Translations under genes and position numbers: made by a program
The notes under the pieces: generated by a model
The model's database searches: none
What the model was told of the DNA's origin: nothing
The model's input: only the letters and a program-made list of their open reading frames with translations
Assembly: GCA_022747635.1 (NCBI GenBank)
Contig: JAKTNV010000677.1
Coordinates: 19,023-83,022, forward strand
Direction of reading: 5' to 3'
Length of the DNA: 64,000 nt
Source: Hetaerina americana
Taxonomy: Eukaryota > Arthropoda > Insecta > Odonata > Calopterygidae
In this document: piece by piece, positions 48,116 through 59,305 of the stretch
How positions within the stretch are numbered: the first letter of the stretch is position 1
Layout: every line of letters begins with the position of its first letter

Positions 48116-51100
48116 GGAAGATTGTAGTTTTTCGCAATATTTTTTGAAATTTGGGCTCTTTTACTAACATTAACACCTGCGCTGAGGCATCTTTTATGCT
48201 CATTTCTTGTCTTAAATGATTTATTCTGGGTTTTATTTTGGTTATTTGTCGAAAATGAACAACAATACACACCATGGAAGCACATTTGTTTGTTTTTGGT
48301 CCAGTGAGAATTTCACCTAGAAAAGGGCGGGGTATTGGCACTTTTCATGGAAAAATGTTAAATATTAAAATTTCTAAAAATGAAATAAAACTTTTCTATA
48401 CACCTCAAACATTCACTCTTTATCGGAAGATTGTTGTTTTTCGCAATATTTTTAAAAATTTGGGCTCTTTTACTAACATTAACACTTTCGCTGGGCATCT
48501 TTTATGCTCATTTCTTGTCTTTAATGATTTATTCTGGGTTTTATTTTGTTTATTTGATGAAAATGAACAAAAATACATACCATTAAAACATTTTTGTTTG
48601 ATTTGTGTCGAGTGAGAATTTCACCTAGACCCCAAAGGGGGGGTATTGGAACTTTTCATGGAAAAATGTGAAAAATTAAAATTTCTAAAAATGAAATGAA
48701 TGCCTTCTATACACCTCAAACATTCACTTTATAATGGAAGATTGTTGTTTTTCGCAATATTTTTTGAAATTTGGGCCATTTTACTATCATTAACACTTGC
48801 GCTGAGGCATCTTTTATGCTCATTTCTTGTCTTTATGATTTATTCCTGGTTTTATTTTGTTTATTTGACGAAAATGAACAACGATACACACCATAGAAAC
48901 ATTTTTGTTTGATTTGTGTCGAGTGAGAATTTCACCTAGAACCCAAAGGGGGGGGTATTGGCACTTATCAAGGAAAAATGTGAAATATTAAAATTTCTAA
49001 AAATGAAATAAAACTCTTCTATACACCTCAAACATTCACTCTATAATGGAAGATTGTTGTTTTTCGCAATATTTTTTGAAATTTGGGCTCTTTTACTAAC
49101 ATTAACACTTGCGCTGAGGCATCTTTTATGCTCATTTCTTGTCTTTAATGATTTATTCCTGGTTTAGTTTTGTTTTTTTGACGAAAATGAACAACAATAC
49201 ATACCATGGAATCACTTTTGTTTGATTTGCGCGAGTGAGAATTTCACCTAGAACCCAGAGGGGGGGGGGTATTGGCACTTTTCATGGAAAAATGTGAAAT
49301 ATTAAAATTTCTAAAAATGAAATAAAACTCTTCTATACACCTCAAACATTCACTCTTTATCGGAAGATTGTTGTTTTTCGCAATATTTTTTGAAATTTGG
49401 GCTCTTTTACTAACATTAAGACTTGCGCTGAGGCATCTTTTATGCTCATTTCTTGTCTTAAATGATTTATTCTGGGTTTTATTTTGTTTATTTGACGAAA
49501 ATGAACAACAGTACACACCATGGAAACATTTTTGTTTGATTTGTGTCGAGTGAGAATTTCACCTAGAACCCAAAGGGGGGGGGGGGGGTATTGGCACTTT
49601 TCATGGAAAAATGTGAAATTTTGAACTTTGTAAAAATAAAATAAATGCCTTCTATACACCTCAAACATTCACTCTTTAATGGAAGATTGTGGTTTTTCGC
49701 AATATTTTTTGAAATTTGGTCTCTTTTACTAACATTAACACCAGCGCTGAGGCATCTTTTATGCTCATTTCTTGTCTTAAATGATATATTCTGGGTTTTA
49801 TTTTGGTTTTTTGTCTAAAATGAAGAACAATATACACCATGGAAACACATTTGTTTGTTTTTGGTCCAGTGAGAATTTCACCTAGAAAAGGGCGGGGTAT
49901 TGGCACTTTTCATGGAAAAATGTGAAAAATTAATATTTCTAAAAATGAAATAAAAGCCTTCGATACACCTCAAACATTCACTCTATAATGGAAGATTGTT
50001 TTTTTTGGCAATATTTTTTGAAATTTGGGCTCTTTTTTACTAATATTAACACTTGCGCTGAGGCATCTTTTATGCTCATTTCTTGTCTTTATGATTTATT
50101 CCTGGTTTTTTTTGTTTATTTGACGAAAATGAACAACGATACACACCATGGAAACATTTTTGTTTATTTGTGTCGAGTGAGAATTTCACCTAGAACCAAA
50201 GGGTATTGGCACTTTTCATGGAAAAATGTGAAATATTAAAATTTCTAAAAATGAAATAAAACTCTTCTATACACCTCAAACATTCACTCTTTATCGGAAG
50301 ATTGTGGTTTTTCGCAATATTTTTTGAAATTTGGGCTCTTTAACTAACATTAACACTTTCGCTGAGGCATCTTTTATGCTCATTTCTTTTCTTTAATGAT
50401 TTATTCTGGGTTTTATTTTCTTTATTTGATGAAAATGAACAACCATACACACAATGGAAACATTTTTGTTTGTTTTTTATCCAGTGAGAATTTCTCCTAG
50501 AAAAGGGCGGGGTATTGGCACTTTTCATGGAATAATGTGAAAAATTAAAATTTCTAAAAATGAAATAAATGCCTCATATACACCTCACACATTCACTCTA
50601 TAATGGAAGATTGTTGTTATTCGCAATATTTTTTGAAATTTGGGCTCTTTTACTAACATTAACACTTGCGCTGAGGCATCTTTTATGCTCATTTCTTGTC
50701 TTTATGATTTATTCCTGGTTTTATTTTGTTTATTTGACGAAAATGAACAACGATACACACCATAGAAACATTTTTGTTTGATTTGTGTCGAGTGAGAATT
50801 TCACCTAGAACCCAAAGGGGGGGGTATTGGCACTTATCATGGAAAAATGTGAAATATTAAAATTTGTAAAAATGAAATAAAACTCTTCTATACACCTCAA
50901 ACATTCACTCTATAATGGAAGATTGTTTTTTTTCGCAATATTTTTTGAAATTTTGGCTCTTTTACTAACATTAACACTTGCGCTGAGGCATCTTTTATGC
51001 TCATTTCTTGTCTTTAATGATTTATTCCTGGTTTAATTTTGTTTTTTTGACGAAAATTAACAACAATACATACCATGGAAACACTTTTGTTTGATTTGCG

Positions 51101-51541
51101 CGAGTGAGAATTTCACCTAGAACCCAGAGGGGGGGTATTGGCACTTTTCATGGAAAAATGTGAAATATTAAAATTTCTAAAAATGAAATAAAACTCTTCT
51201 ATACACCTCAAACATTCACTCTTTATCGGAAGATTGTTGTTTTTCGCAATATTTTTTGAAATTTGGGCTCTTTTACTAACATTAACACTTGCGCTGAGGC
51301 ATCTTTTATGCTCATTTCTTGCCTTCTAATGATTTATTCCTGGTTTAATTTTGTTTATTTGACGAAAATGAACAACAATACATACCACGGAAACGCTTTT
51401 GTTTGATTTAGCGCGAATGAGAATTTCACCTAGAACCCAAAGGAGGGGGTATTGGCACTTTTCATGGAAAAATGTGAAAAATTAAAATTTCTAAAAATGA
51501 AATGAATGCCTTCTATACACCTCAAACATTTACTCTATAAT
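48116..51541 (+). repeat. Rearranged partial copy B with three fusion monomers
   Basis: Landmarks at 48116, 48425, 48736, 49048, 49362, 49681, 49990, 50296, 50605, 50917 and 51228. The unit at 48116 starts with the CTCACACATTC arm of the 50605 unit, then becomes the 44692 type (TTGTAG, CACCTGCGCTGAGG); the switch is at 48101-48124. The unit at 48425 starts like 45001 (TTTCGCTGGGCATC) and ends like 45938 (ACAAAAATACATACCATTAAAAC); the switch is at about 48512-48547. Three monomers are therefore skipped. Units 48736-50296 match 46250-47807 at offset 2486-2489. The unit at 51228 starts with TTTATCGG and ends like 44065 (GCCTTCTAATG, TACCACGG). Confidence 0.9.
49575..49588 (+). repeat. Longest poly-G run (14 G)
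   Basis: The class 1 G run between CCCAAA and TATTGG is 14 bases here, against about seven in most units. The corresponding runs in the sister copies are about 10 (47.09 kb, 54.25 kb and 57.35 kb). Other long runs are 24541-24551 (11 G), 49260-49269 (10 G) and 63838-63848 (11 G). Length changes between otherwise identical copies indicate slippage, or base-calling uncertainty. Confidence 0.85.
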
Positions 51542-54500
51542 GGAAGATTGTTGTTTTTCGCAACATTTTTTGAAATTTGGGCTCTTTTACTAACATTAAC
51601 ACTTGCGCTGAGGCATCTTTTATGCTCATTTCTTGTCTTAAATGATTTATTCCTGGTTTTATTTTGTTTATTTGACGAAAATGAACAACAATACACACCA
51701 TGGAAACATTTTTGTTTGATTTGTGTCGAGTGAGAATTTCACCTAGAACCCAAAGGGGGGGTATTGGTACTTTTCATGGAAAAATGTGAAATTTTGAAAT
51801 TTCTAAAAATAAGATAAATGCCTTCTATACACCTCAAACATTCACTCTATAATGGAAGATTGTAGTTTTTCGCAATATTTTTTGAAATTTTGGGCTCTTT
51901 TACTAACATTAACACCTGCGCTGAGGCATCTTTTATGCTCATTTCTTGTCTTAAATGATTTATTCTGGGTTTTATTTTGGTTATTTGTCGAAAATGAACA
52001 ACAATACACACCATGGAAGCACATTTGTTTGTTTTTGGTCCAGTGAGAATTTCACCTAGAAAAGGGCGGGGTATTGGCACTTTTCATGGAAAAATGTTAA
52101 ATATTAAAATTTCTAAAAATGAAATAAAACTTTTCTATACACCTCAAACATTCACTCTTTATCGGAAGATTGTTGTTTTTCGCAATATTTTTAAAAATTT
52201 GGGCTCTTTTACTAACATTAACACTTTCGCTGGGCATCTTTTATGCTCATTTCTTGTCTTTAATGATTTATTCTGGGTTTTATTTTCTTTATTTGATGAA
52301 AATGAAAACCCATACACACCATGGAAACATTTTTGTTTGTTTTTTGTCCAGTGAGAATTTCACCAAGACCCCAAAGGGCACTTCACAAATTGGCACTTTT
52401 CATGGAAAAATGAGAAATATTAAAATTTCTAAAAATGAAATAAAACTCTTCTATACACCTCAAACATTCACTCTATAATGGAAGATTGTTGTTTTTCGCA
52501 ATATTTTTTGAAATTTGGGCTCTTTTACTAACATTAACATTTGCGCTGAGGCATCTTTTATGCTCATTTCTTGTCTTTAATGATTTATTCTGGGTTTTAT
52601 TTTGTTTATTTGATGAAAATGAACAACAATACACACTATGGAAACATTTTTGTTTGTTTTTTGTCGAGTGAGAATTTCACCTAGAAAAGGGCGGGGTATT
52701 GGCACTTTTCATGGAAAAATGTGAAAAATTAAAAATTCAAAAAATGAAATAAATGATTCGATACACCTCAAACATTCACTCTATAATGGAAGATTGTTGT
52801 TTTTGGCAATATTTTTTGAAATTTGGGCTCTTTTACTAACATTAACACTTGCGCTGAGGCATCTTTTATGCTCATTTCTTGTCTTTAATGATATATTCCT
52901 GGTTTAATTTTGTTTTTTGACGAAAATGAACAACAATACATACCATGGAAACTCTTTTGTTTGATTTGGCGCGAGTGAGAATTTCACCTAGAACCCAAAG
53001 GGGGGGGTATTGGCACTTTTCATGGAAAAATGTGAAAAATTAATATTTTTAAAAATGAAATAAAACTCTTCTATACACCTCAAACATTCACTCTAAAATG
53101 GAAGATTGTTGTTTTTCGCAATATTTTTTGAATATTGGGCTCTTTTACTAACATTAACACTTGCGCTGAGGCATCTTTTATGCTCAATTCTTGTCTTTAA
53201 TGATTTATTCTGGGTTTTATTTTGTTTATTTGATGAAAATGAACAAAAATACATACCATTAAAACATTTTTGTTTGATTTGTGTCGAGTGAGAATTTCAC
53301 CTAGACCCCAAAGGGGGGGTATTGGAACTTTTCATGGAAAAATGTGAAAAATTAAAATTTCTAAAAATGAAATGAATGCCTTCTATACACCTCAAACATT
53401 CACTTTATAATGGAAGATTGTTGTTTTTCGCAATATTTTTTGAAATTTGGGCCATTTTACTATCATTAACACTTGCGCTGAGGCATCTTTTATGCTCATT
53501 TCTTGTCTTTATGATTTATTCCTGGTTTTATTTTGTTTATTTGACGAAAATGAACAACGATACACACCATAGAAACATTTTTGTTTGATTTGTGTCGAGT
53601 GAGAATTTCACCTAGAACCCAAAGGGGGGGGTATTGGCACTTATCAAGGAAAAATGTGAAATATTAAAATTTCTAAAAATGAAATAAAACTCTTCTATAC
53701 ACCTCAAACATTCACTCTATAATGGAAGATTGTTGTTTTTCGCAATATTTTTTGAAATTTGGGCTCTTTTACTAACATTAACACTTGCGCTGAGGCATCT
53801 TTTATGCTCATTTCTTGTCTTTAATGATTTATTCCTGGTTTAGTTTTGTTTTTTTGACGAAAATGAACAACAATACATACCATGGAATCACTTTTGTTTG
53901 ATTTGCGCGAGTGAGAATTTCACCTAGAACCCAGAGGGGGGGGGGTATTGGCACTTTTCATGGAAAAATGTGAAATATTAAAATTTCTAAAAATGAAATA
54001 AAACTCTTCTATTCACCTCAAACATTCACTCTTTATCGGAAGATTGTTGTTTTTCGCAATATTTTTTGAAATTTGGGCTCTTTTACTAACATTAAGACTT
54101 GCGCTGAGGCATCTTTTATGCTCATTTCTTGTCTTAAATGATTTATTCTGGGTTTTATTTTGTTTATTTGACGAAAATGAACAACAGTACACACCATGGA
54201 AACATTTTTGTTTGATTTGTGTCGAGTGAGAATTTCACCTAGAACCCAAAGGGGGGGGGGTATTGGCACTTTTCATGGAAAAATGTGAAATTTTGAACTT
54301 TGTAAAAATAAAATAAATGCCTTCTATACACCTCAAACATTCACTCTTTAATGGAAGATTGTGGTTTTTCGCAATATTTTTTGAAATTTGGTCTCTTTTA
54401 CTAACATTAACACCAGCGCTGAGGCATCTTTTATGCTCATTTCTTGTCTTAAATGATATATTCTGGGTTTTATTTTGGTTTTTTGTCTAAAATGAAGAAC

Positions 54501-55276
54501 AATATACACCATGGAAACACATTTGTTTGTTTTTGGTCCAGTGAGAATTTCACCTAGAAAAGGGCGGGGTATTGGCACTTTTCATGGAAAAATGTGAAAA
54601 ATTAATATTTCTAAAAATGAAATAAAAGCCTTCGATACACCTCAAACATTCACTCTATAATGGAAGATTGTTTTTTTTGGCAATATTTTTTGAAATTTGG
54701 GCTCTTTTTTACTAATATTAACACTTGCGCTGAGGCATCTTTTATGCTCATTTCTTGTCTTTATGATTTATTCCTGGTTTTTTTTGTTTATTTGACGAAA
54801 ATGAACAACGATACACACCATGGAAACATTTTTGTTTATTTGTGTCGAGTGAGAATTTCACCTAGAACCAAAGGGTATTGGCACTTTTCATGGAAAAATG
54901 TGAAATATTAAAATTTCTAAAAATGAAATAAAACTCTTCTATACACCTCAAACATTCACTCTTTATCGGAAGATTGTGGTTTTTCGCAATATTTTTTGAA
55001 ATTTGGGCTCTTTTACTAACATTAACACTTTCGCTGAGGCATCTTTTATGCTCATTTCTTTTCTTTAATGATTTATTCTGGGTTTTATTTTCTTTATTTG
55101 ATGAAAATGAACAACCATACACACAATGGAAACATTTTTGTTTGTTTTTTATCCAGTGAGAATTTCTCCTAGAAAAGGGCGGGGTATTGGCACTTTTCAT
55201 GGAATAATGTGAAAAATTAAAATTTCTAAAAATGAAATAAATGCCTCATATACACCTCAAACATTCACTCTATAAT
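51542..55276 (+). repeat. Twelve-monomer segment, copy C of the ~7.16-kb-offset duplication
   Basis: Landmarks at 51542, 51854, 52164, 52480, 52788, 53100, 53412, 53724, 54038, 54353, 54662 and 54968, corresponding one for one to 44379-47807. Differences by eye are isolated substitutions and homopolymer changes. For example, CTTTAATG replaces CTTTATAG in the 52164 unit, AAATTTTGGGC replaces AAATTTGGGC in the 51854 unit, and the G runs vary in length. Such high similarity over 3.7 kb indicates a recent duplication or recent homogenisation. Confidence 0.92.
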
Positions 55277-56524
55277 GGAAGATTGTTGTTATTCGCAATA
55301 TTTTTTGAAATTTGGGCTCTTTTACTAACATTAACACTTGCGCTGAGGCATCTTTTATGCTCATTTCTTGTCTTTATGATTTATTCCTGGTTTTATTTTG
55401 TTTATTTGACGAAAATGAACAACGATACACACCATAGAAACATTTTTGTTTGATTTGTGTCGAGTGAGAATTTCACCTAGAACCCAAAGGGGGGGGGGTA
55501 TTGGCACTTATCATGGAAAAATGTGAAATATTAAAATTTCTAAAAATGAAATAAAACTCTTCTATACACCTCAAACATTCACTCTATAATGGAAGATTGT
55601 TGTTTTTCGCAATTATTTTTTTGAAATTTTGGCTCTTTTACTAACATTAACACTTGCGCTGAGGCATCTTTTATGCTCATTTCTTGTCTTAATGATTTAT
55701 TCCTGGTTTAATTTTGTTTTTTTTGACGAAAATGAACAACAATACATTACCATGGAAACACTTTTGTTTGATTTGCGCGAGTGAGAATTTCACCTAGAAC
55801 CCAGAGGGGGGGTAATTGGCACTTTTCATGAAAAATGTGAAATATTAAAATTTCTAAAAATGAAATAAAACTCTTCTATACACCTCAAACATTCACTCTT
55901 TATCGGAAGATTGTTGTTTTTCGCAATATTTTTTGAAATTTGGGCTCTTTTACTAACATTAACAATTGCGCTGAGGCATCTTTTATGCTCATTTCTTGTC
56001 TTTAATGATTTATTCTGGGTTTTATTTTGGTTATTTCATGAAAATGAACAACAATACACACCTTGGAAACATTTTTGTTTGATTGTGTCGAGTGAGAATT
56101 TCACCTAGAACCCAAAGGGGGGGTATTGACACTTTTCATGGAAAAATGTGAAATTTTAAAATTTCTAAAAATAAAATAAATGCCTTCTATACACCTCAAA
56201 CATTCACTCTTTAGTGGAAGATTGTTGTTTTTCGCAATATTTTTTGAAATTTGGGCTCTTTTACTAACATTAACACTTGCGCTGAGGCATCTTTTATGCT
56301 CATTTCTTGTCTTAAATGATTTATTCTGGGTTTTATTTTGTTTATTTGATGAAAATGAACAACAATACACACTATGGAAACATTTTTGTTTGTTTTTTGT
56401 CGAGTGAGAATTTCACCTAGAAAAGGGCGGGGTATTGGCACTTTTCATGGAAAAATGTGAAAAATTAAAATTTCTAAAAATGAAATAAATGCCTTCTATA
56501 CACCTCAAACATTCACTCTATAAT
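55277..56524 (+). repeat. Satellite, four monomers between segment C and the second 9-mer
   Basis: Landmarks at 55277, 55591, 55905 and 56216. The first two match 50605 and 50917. 55905 has CAATTGCGCTGAGG and TTATTTCATGAAAATG; 56216 has CTTTAGTGGAAG. The last two recur at 63314 and 63626. The unit at 55591 has several one-base changes not seen in its relatives (GCAATTATTTTTTTG, TACATTACCATGG, GGTAATTGGC, CATGAAAAATG). Confidence 0.87.
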
Positions 56525-59305
56525 GGAAGATTGTTTTTTTTCGCAATATTTTTTGAAATTTGGGCTCTTTTAGTAACATTAACACTTGCGCTGAGGCATC
56601 TTTTATGCTCATTTCTTGTCTTTATGATTTATTCCTGGTTTTTTTTTGTTTATTTGACGAAAATGAACAACAATACACACCATGGAAACATTTTTGTTTG
56701 ATTTGTGTCGAGTGAGAATTTCACCTAGAACCAAAGTGTATTGGCACTTTTCATGGAAAAATGTGAAATATTAAAATTTCTAAAAATGAAATAAAACTTC
56801 TATACACCTCAAACATTCACTCTTTATCGGAAAATTGATGTTTTTCGCAATATTTTTTGAAATTTGGGCTCTTTTACTAACATTAACACTTTCGCTGAGG
56901 CATCTTTTATGCTCATTTCTTGTCTTTAATGATTTATTCTGGGTTTTATTTTCTTTATTTGATGAAAATGAACAAAAATAGACACCATAAAAACAGTTTT
57001 GTTTGATTTGTGTCGAGTGAGAATTTCACCTAGAAAAGGGCGGGGTATTGGCACTTTTCATGGAATAATGTGAAAAATTAAAATTTCTAAAAATGAAATA
57101 AATGCCTCATATACACCTCAAACATTCACTCTTTATCGGAAGATTGTTGTTTTTCGCAATATTTTTTGAAATTTGGGCTCTTTTACTAACATTAAGACTT
57201 GCGCTGAGGCATCTTTTATGCTCATTTCTTGTCTTAAATGATTTATTCTGGGTTTTATTTTGTTTATTTGACGAAAATGAACAACAATACACACCATGGA
57301 AACATTTTTGTTTGATTTGTGTCGAGTGAGAATTTCACCTAGAACCCAAAGGGGGGGGGGTATTGGCACTTTTCATGGAAAAATGTGAAATTTTGAACTT
57401 TGTAAAAATAAAATAAATGCCTTCTATACACCTCAAACATTCACTCTTTAATGGAAGATTGTGGTTTTTCGCAATATTTTTTGAAATTTGGTCTCTTTTA
57501 CTAACATTAACACCAGCGCTGAGGCATCTTTTATGCTCATTTCTTGTCTTAAATGATTTATTCTGGGTTTTATTTTGGTTTTTTGTCTAAAATGAAGAAC
57601 AATATACGCCATGGAAACACATTTGTTTGTTTTTGGTCCAGTGAGAATTTCACCTAGAAAAGGGCGGGGTATTGGCACTTTTCATGGAAAAATGTGAAAA
57701 ATTAATATTTCTAAAAATGAAATAAAAGCCTTCGATACACCTCAAACATTCACTCTATAATGGAAGATTGTTTTTTTTGGCAATATTTTTTGAAATTTGG
57801 GCTCTTTTTTACTAATATCAACACTTGCGCTGAGGCATCTTTTATGCTCATTTCTTGTCTTTATGATTTATTCCTGGTTTTTTTTGTTTATTTGACGAAA
57901 ATGAACAACGATACACACCATGGAAACATTTTTGTTTGATTTGTGTCGAGTGAGAATTTCACCTAGAACCAAAGGGTATTGGCACTTTTCATGGAAAAAT
58001 GTGTAATATTAAAATTTCTAAAAATGAAATAAAACTCTTCTATACACCTCAAACATTCACTCTTTATCGGAAGATTGTGGTTTTTCGCAATATTTTTTGA
58101 AATTTGGGCTCTTTTACTAACATTAACACTTTCGCTGAGGCATCTTTTATGCTCATTTCTTTTCTTTAATGATTTATTCTGGGTTTTATTTTCTTTATTT
58201 GATGAAAATGAACAACCATACACACAATGGAAACATTTTTGTTTGTCTTTTATCCAGTGAGAATTTCTCCTAGAAAAGGGCGGGGTATTGGCACTTTTCA
58301 TGGAATAATGTGAAAAATTAAAATTTCTAAAATGAAATAAATGCCTCATATACACCTCAAACATTCACTCTATAATGGAAGATTGTTGTTATTCGCAATA
58401 TTTTTTGAAATTTGGGCTCTTTTAGTAACATTAACACTTGCGCTGAGGCATCTTTTATGCTCATTTCTTGTCTTTATGATTTATTCCTGGTTTTTTTTGT
58501 TTATTTGACGAAAATGAACAACGATACACACCATAGAAACATTTTTGTTTGATTTGTGTCGAGTGAGAATTTCACCTAGAACCCAAAGGGGGGGGTATTG
58601 GCACTTATCATGGAAAAATGTGAAATATTAAAATTTCTAAAAATGAAATAAAACTCTTCTATACACCTCAAACATTCACTCTATAATGGAAGATTGTTGT
58701 TTTTCGCAATATTTTTTGAAATTTTGGCTCTTTTACTAACATTAACACTTGCGCTGAGGAATCTTTTATGCTCATTTCTTGTCTTTAATGATTTATTCCT
58801 GGTTTAATTTTGTTTTTTTGACGAAAATGAACAACAATACATACCATGGAAACACTTTTGTTTGATTTGCGCGAGTGAGAATTTCACCTAGAACCCAGAG
58901 GGGGGGTATTGGCACTTTTCATGGAAAAATGTGAAATATTAAAATTTCTAAAAATGAAATAAAACTCTTCTATACACCTCAAACATTCACTCTTTATCGG
59001 AAGATTGTTGTTTTTCGCAATATTTTTTGAAATTTGGGCTCATTACTAACATTAACAATTGCGCTGAGGCATCTTTTATGCTCATTTCTTGTCTTTAATG
59101 ATTTATTCTGGGTTTTATTTTGTTTATTTGATGAAAATGAACAACAATACACACCTTGGAAACATTTTTGTTTGTTTTTTGTCGAGTGAGAATTTCACCT
59201 AGAAAAGGGCGGGGTATTGGCACTTTTCATGGTAAAATGTGAAAAATTAAAATTTCTAAAATGAAATAAATGCCTTCTATACACCTCAAACATTCACTCT
59301 ATAAT
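56525..59305 (+). repeat. Second 9-monomer higher-order repeat, copy 1 (2781 bp)
   Basis: Landmarks at 56525 (TTGTTTTTTTTCGC, TTTTAGTAAC, ACCAAAGTGTATTGG), 56829 (AAAACTTCTATACACC arm, AAAATAGACACCATAAAAACAG), 57138, 57453 (CACCAGCGCTGAGG), 57762 (TTTTTTTTGGCAAT), 58069 (TTTATCCAGTGAG), 58377, 58688 and 58999. The stretch 57138-58688 corresponds to 54038-55591, so this HOR was built partly from the same material as segment C. It resembles the first 9-mer of the window in length only; the monomer order is different. Confidence 0.9.

Noticed and set aside
44160..55276. The 7.16-kb-offset duplication as a pure assembly artefact
   Set aside because: Copies A and C carry isolated substitutions (for example CTTTATAG against CTTTAATG) and different G-run lengths, and copy B has its own fusions, so they are distinct sequences. 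A partial assembly problem cannot be excluded without reads.
57963..58364. Longest open frames (133 codons here on the minus strand; also 19442-19825, 40527-40889 and 26699-27046)
   Set aside because: They run across monomer borders only where a stop was lost or the unit length kept the frame. Their translations are monomer sequence read in another frame, not a domain I recognise.
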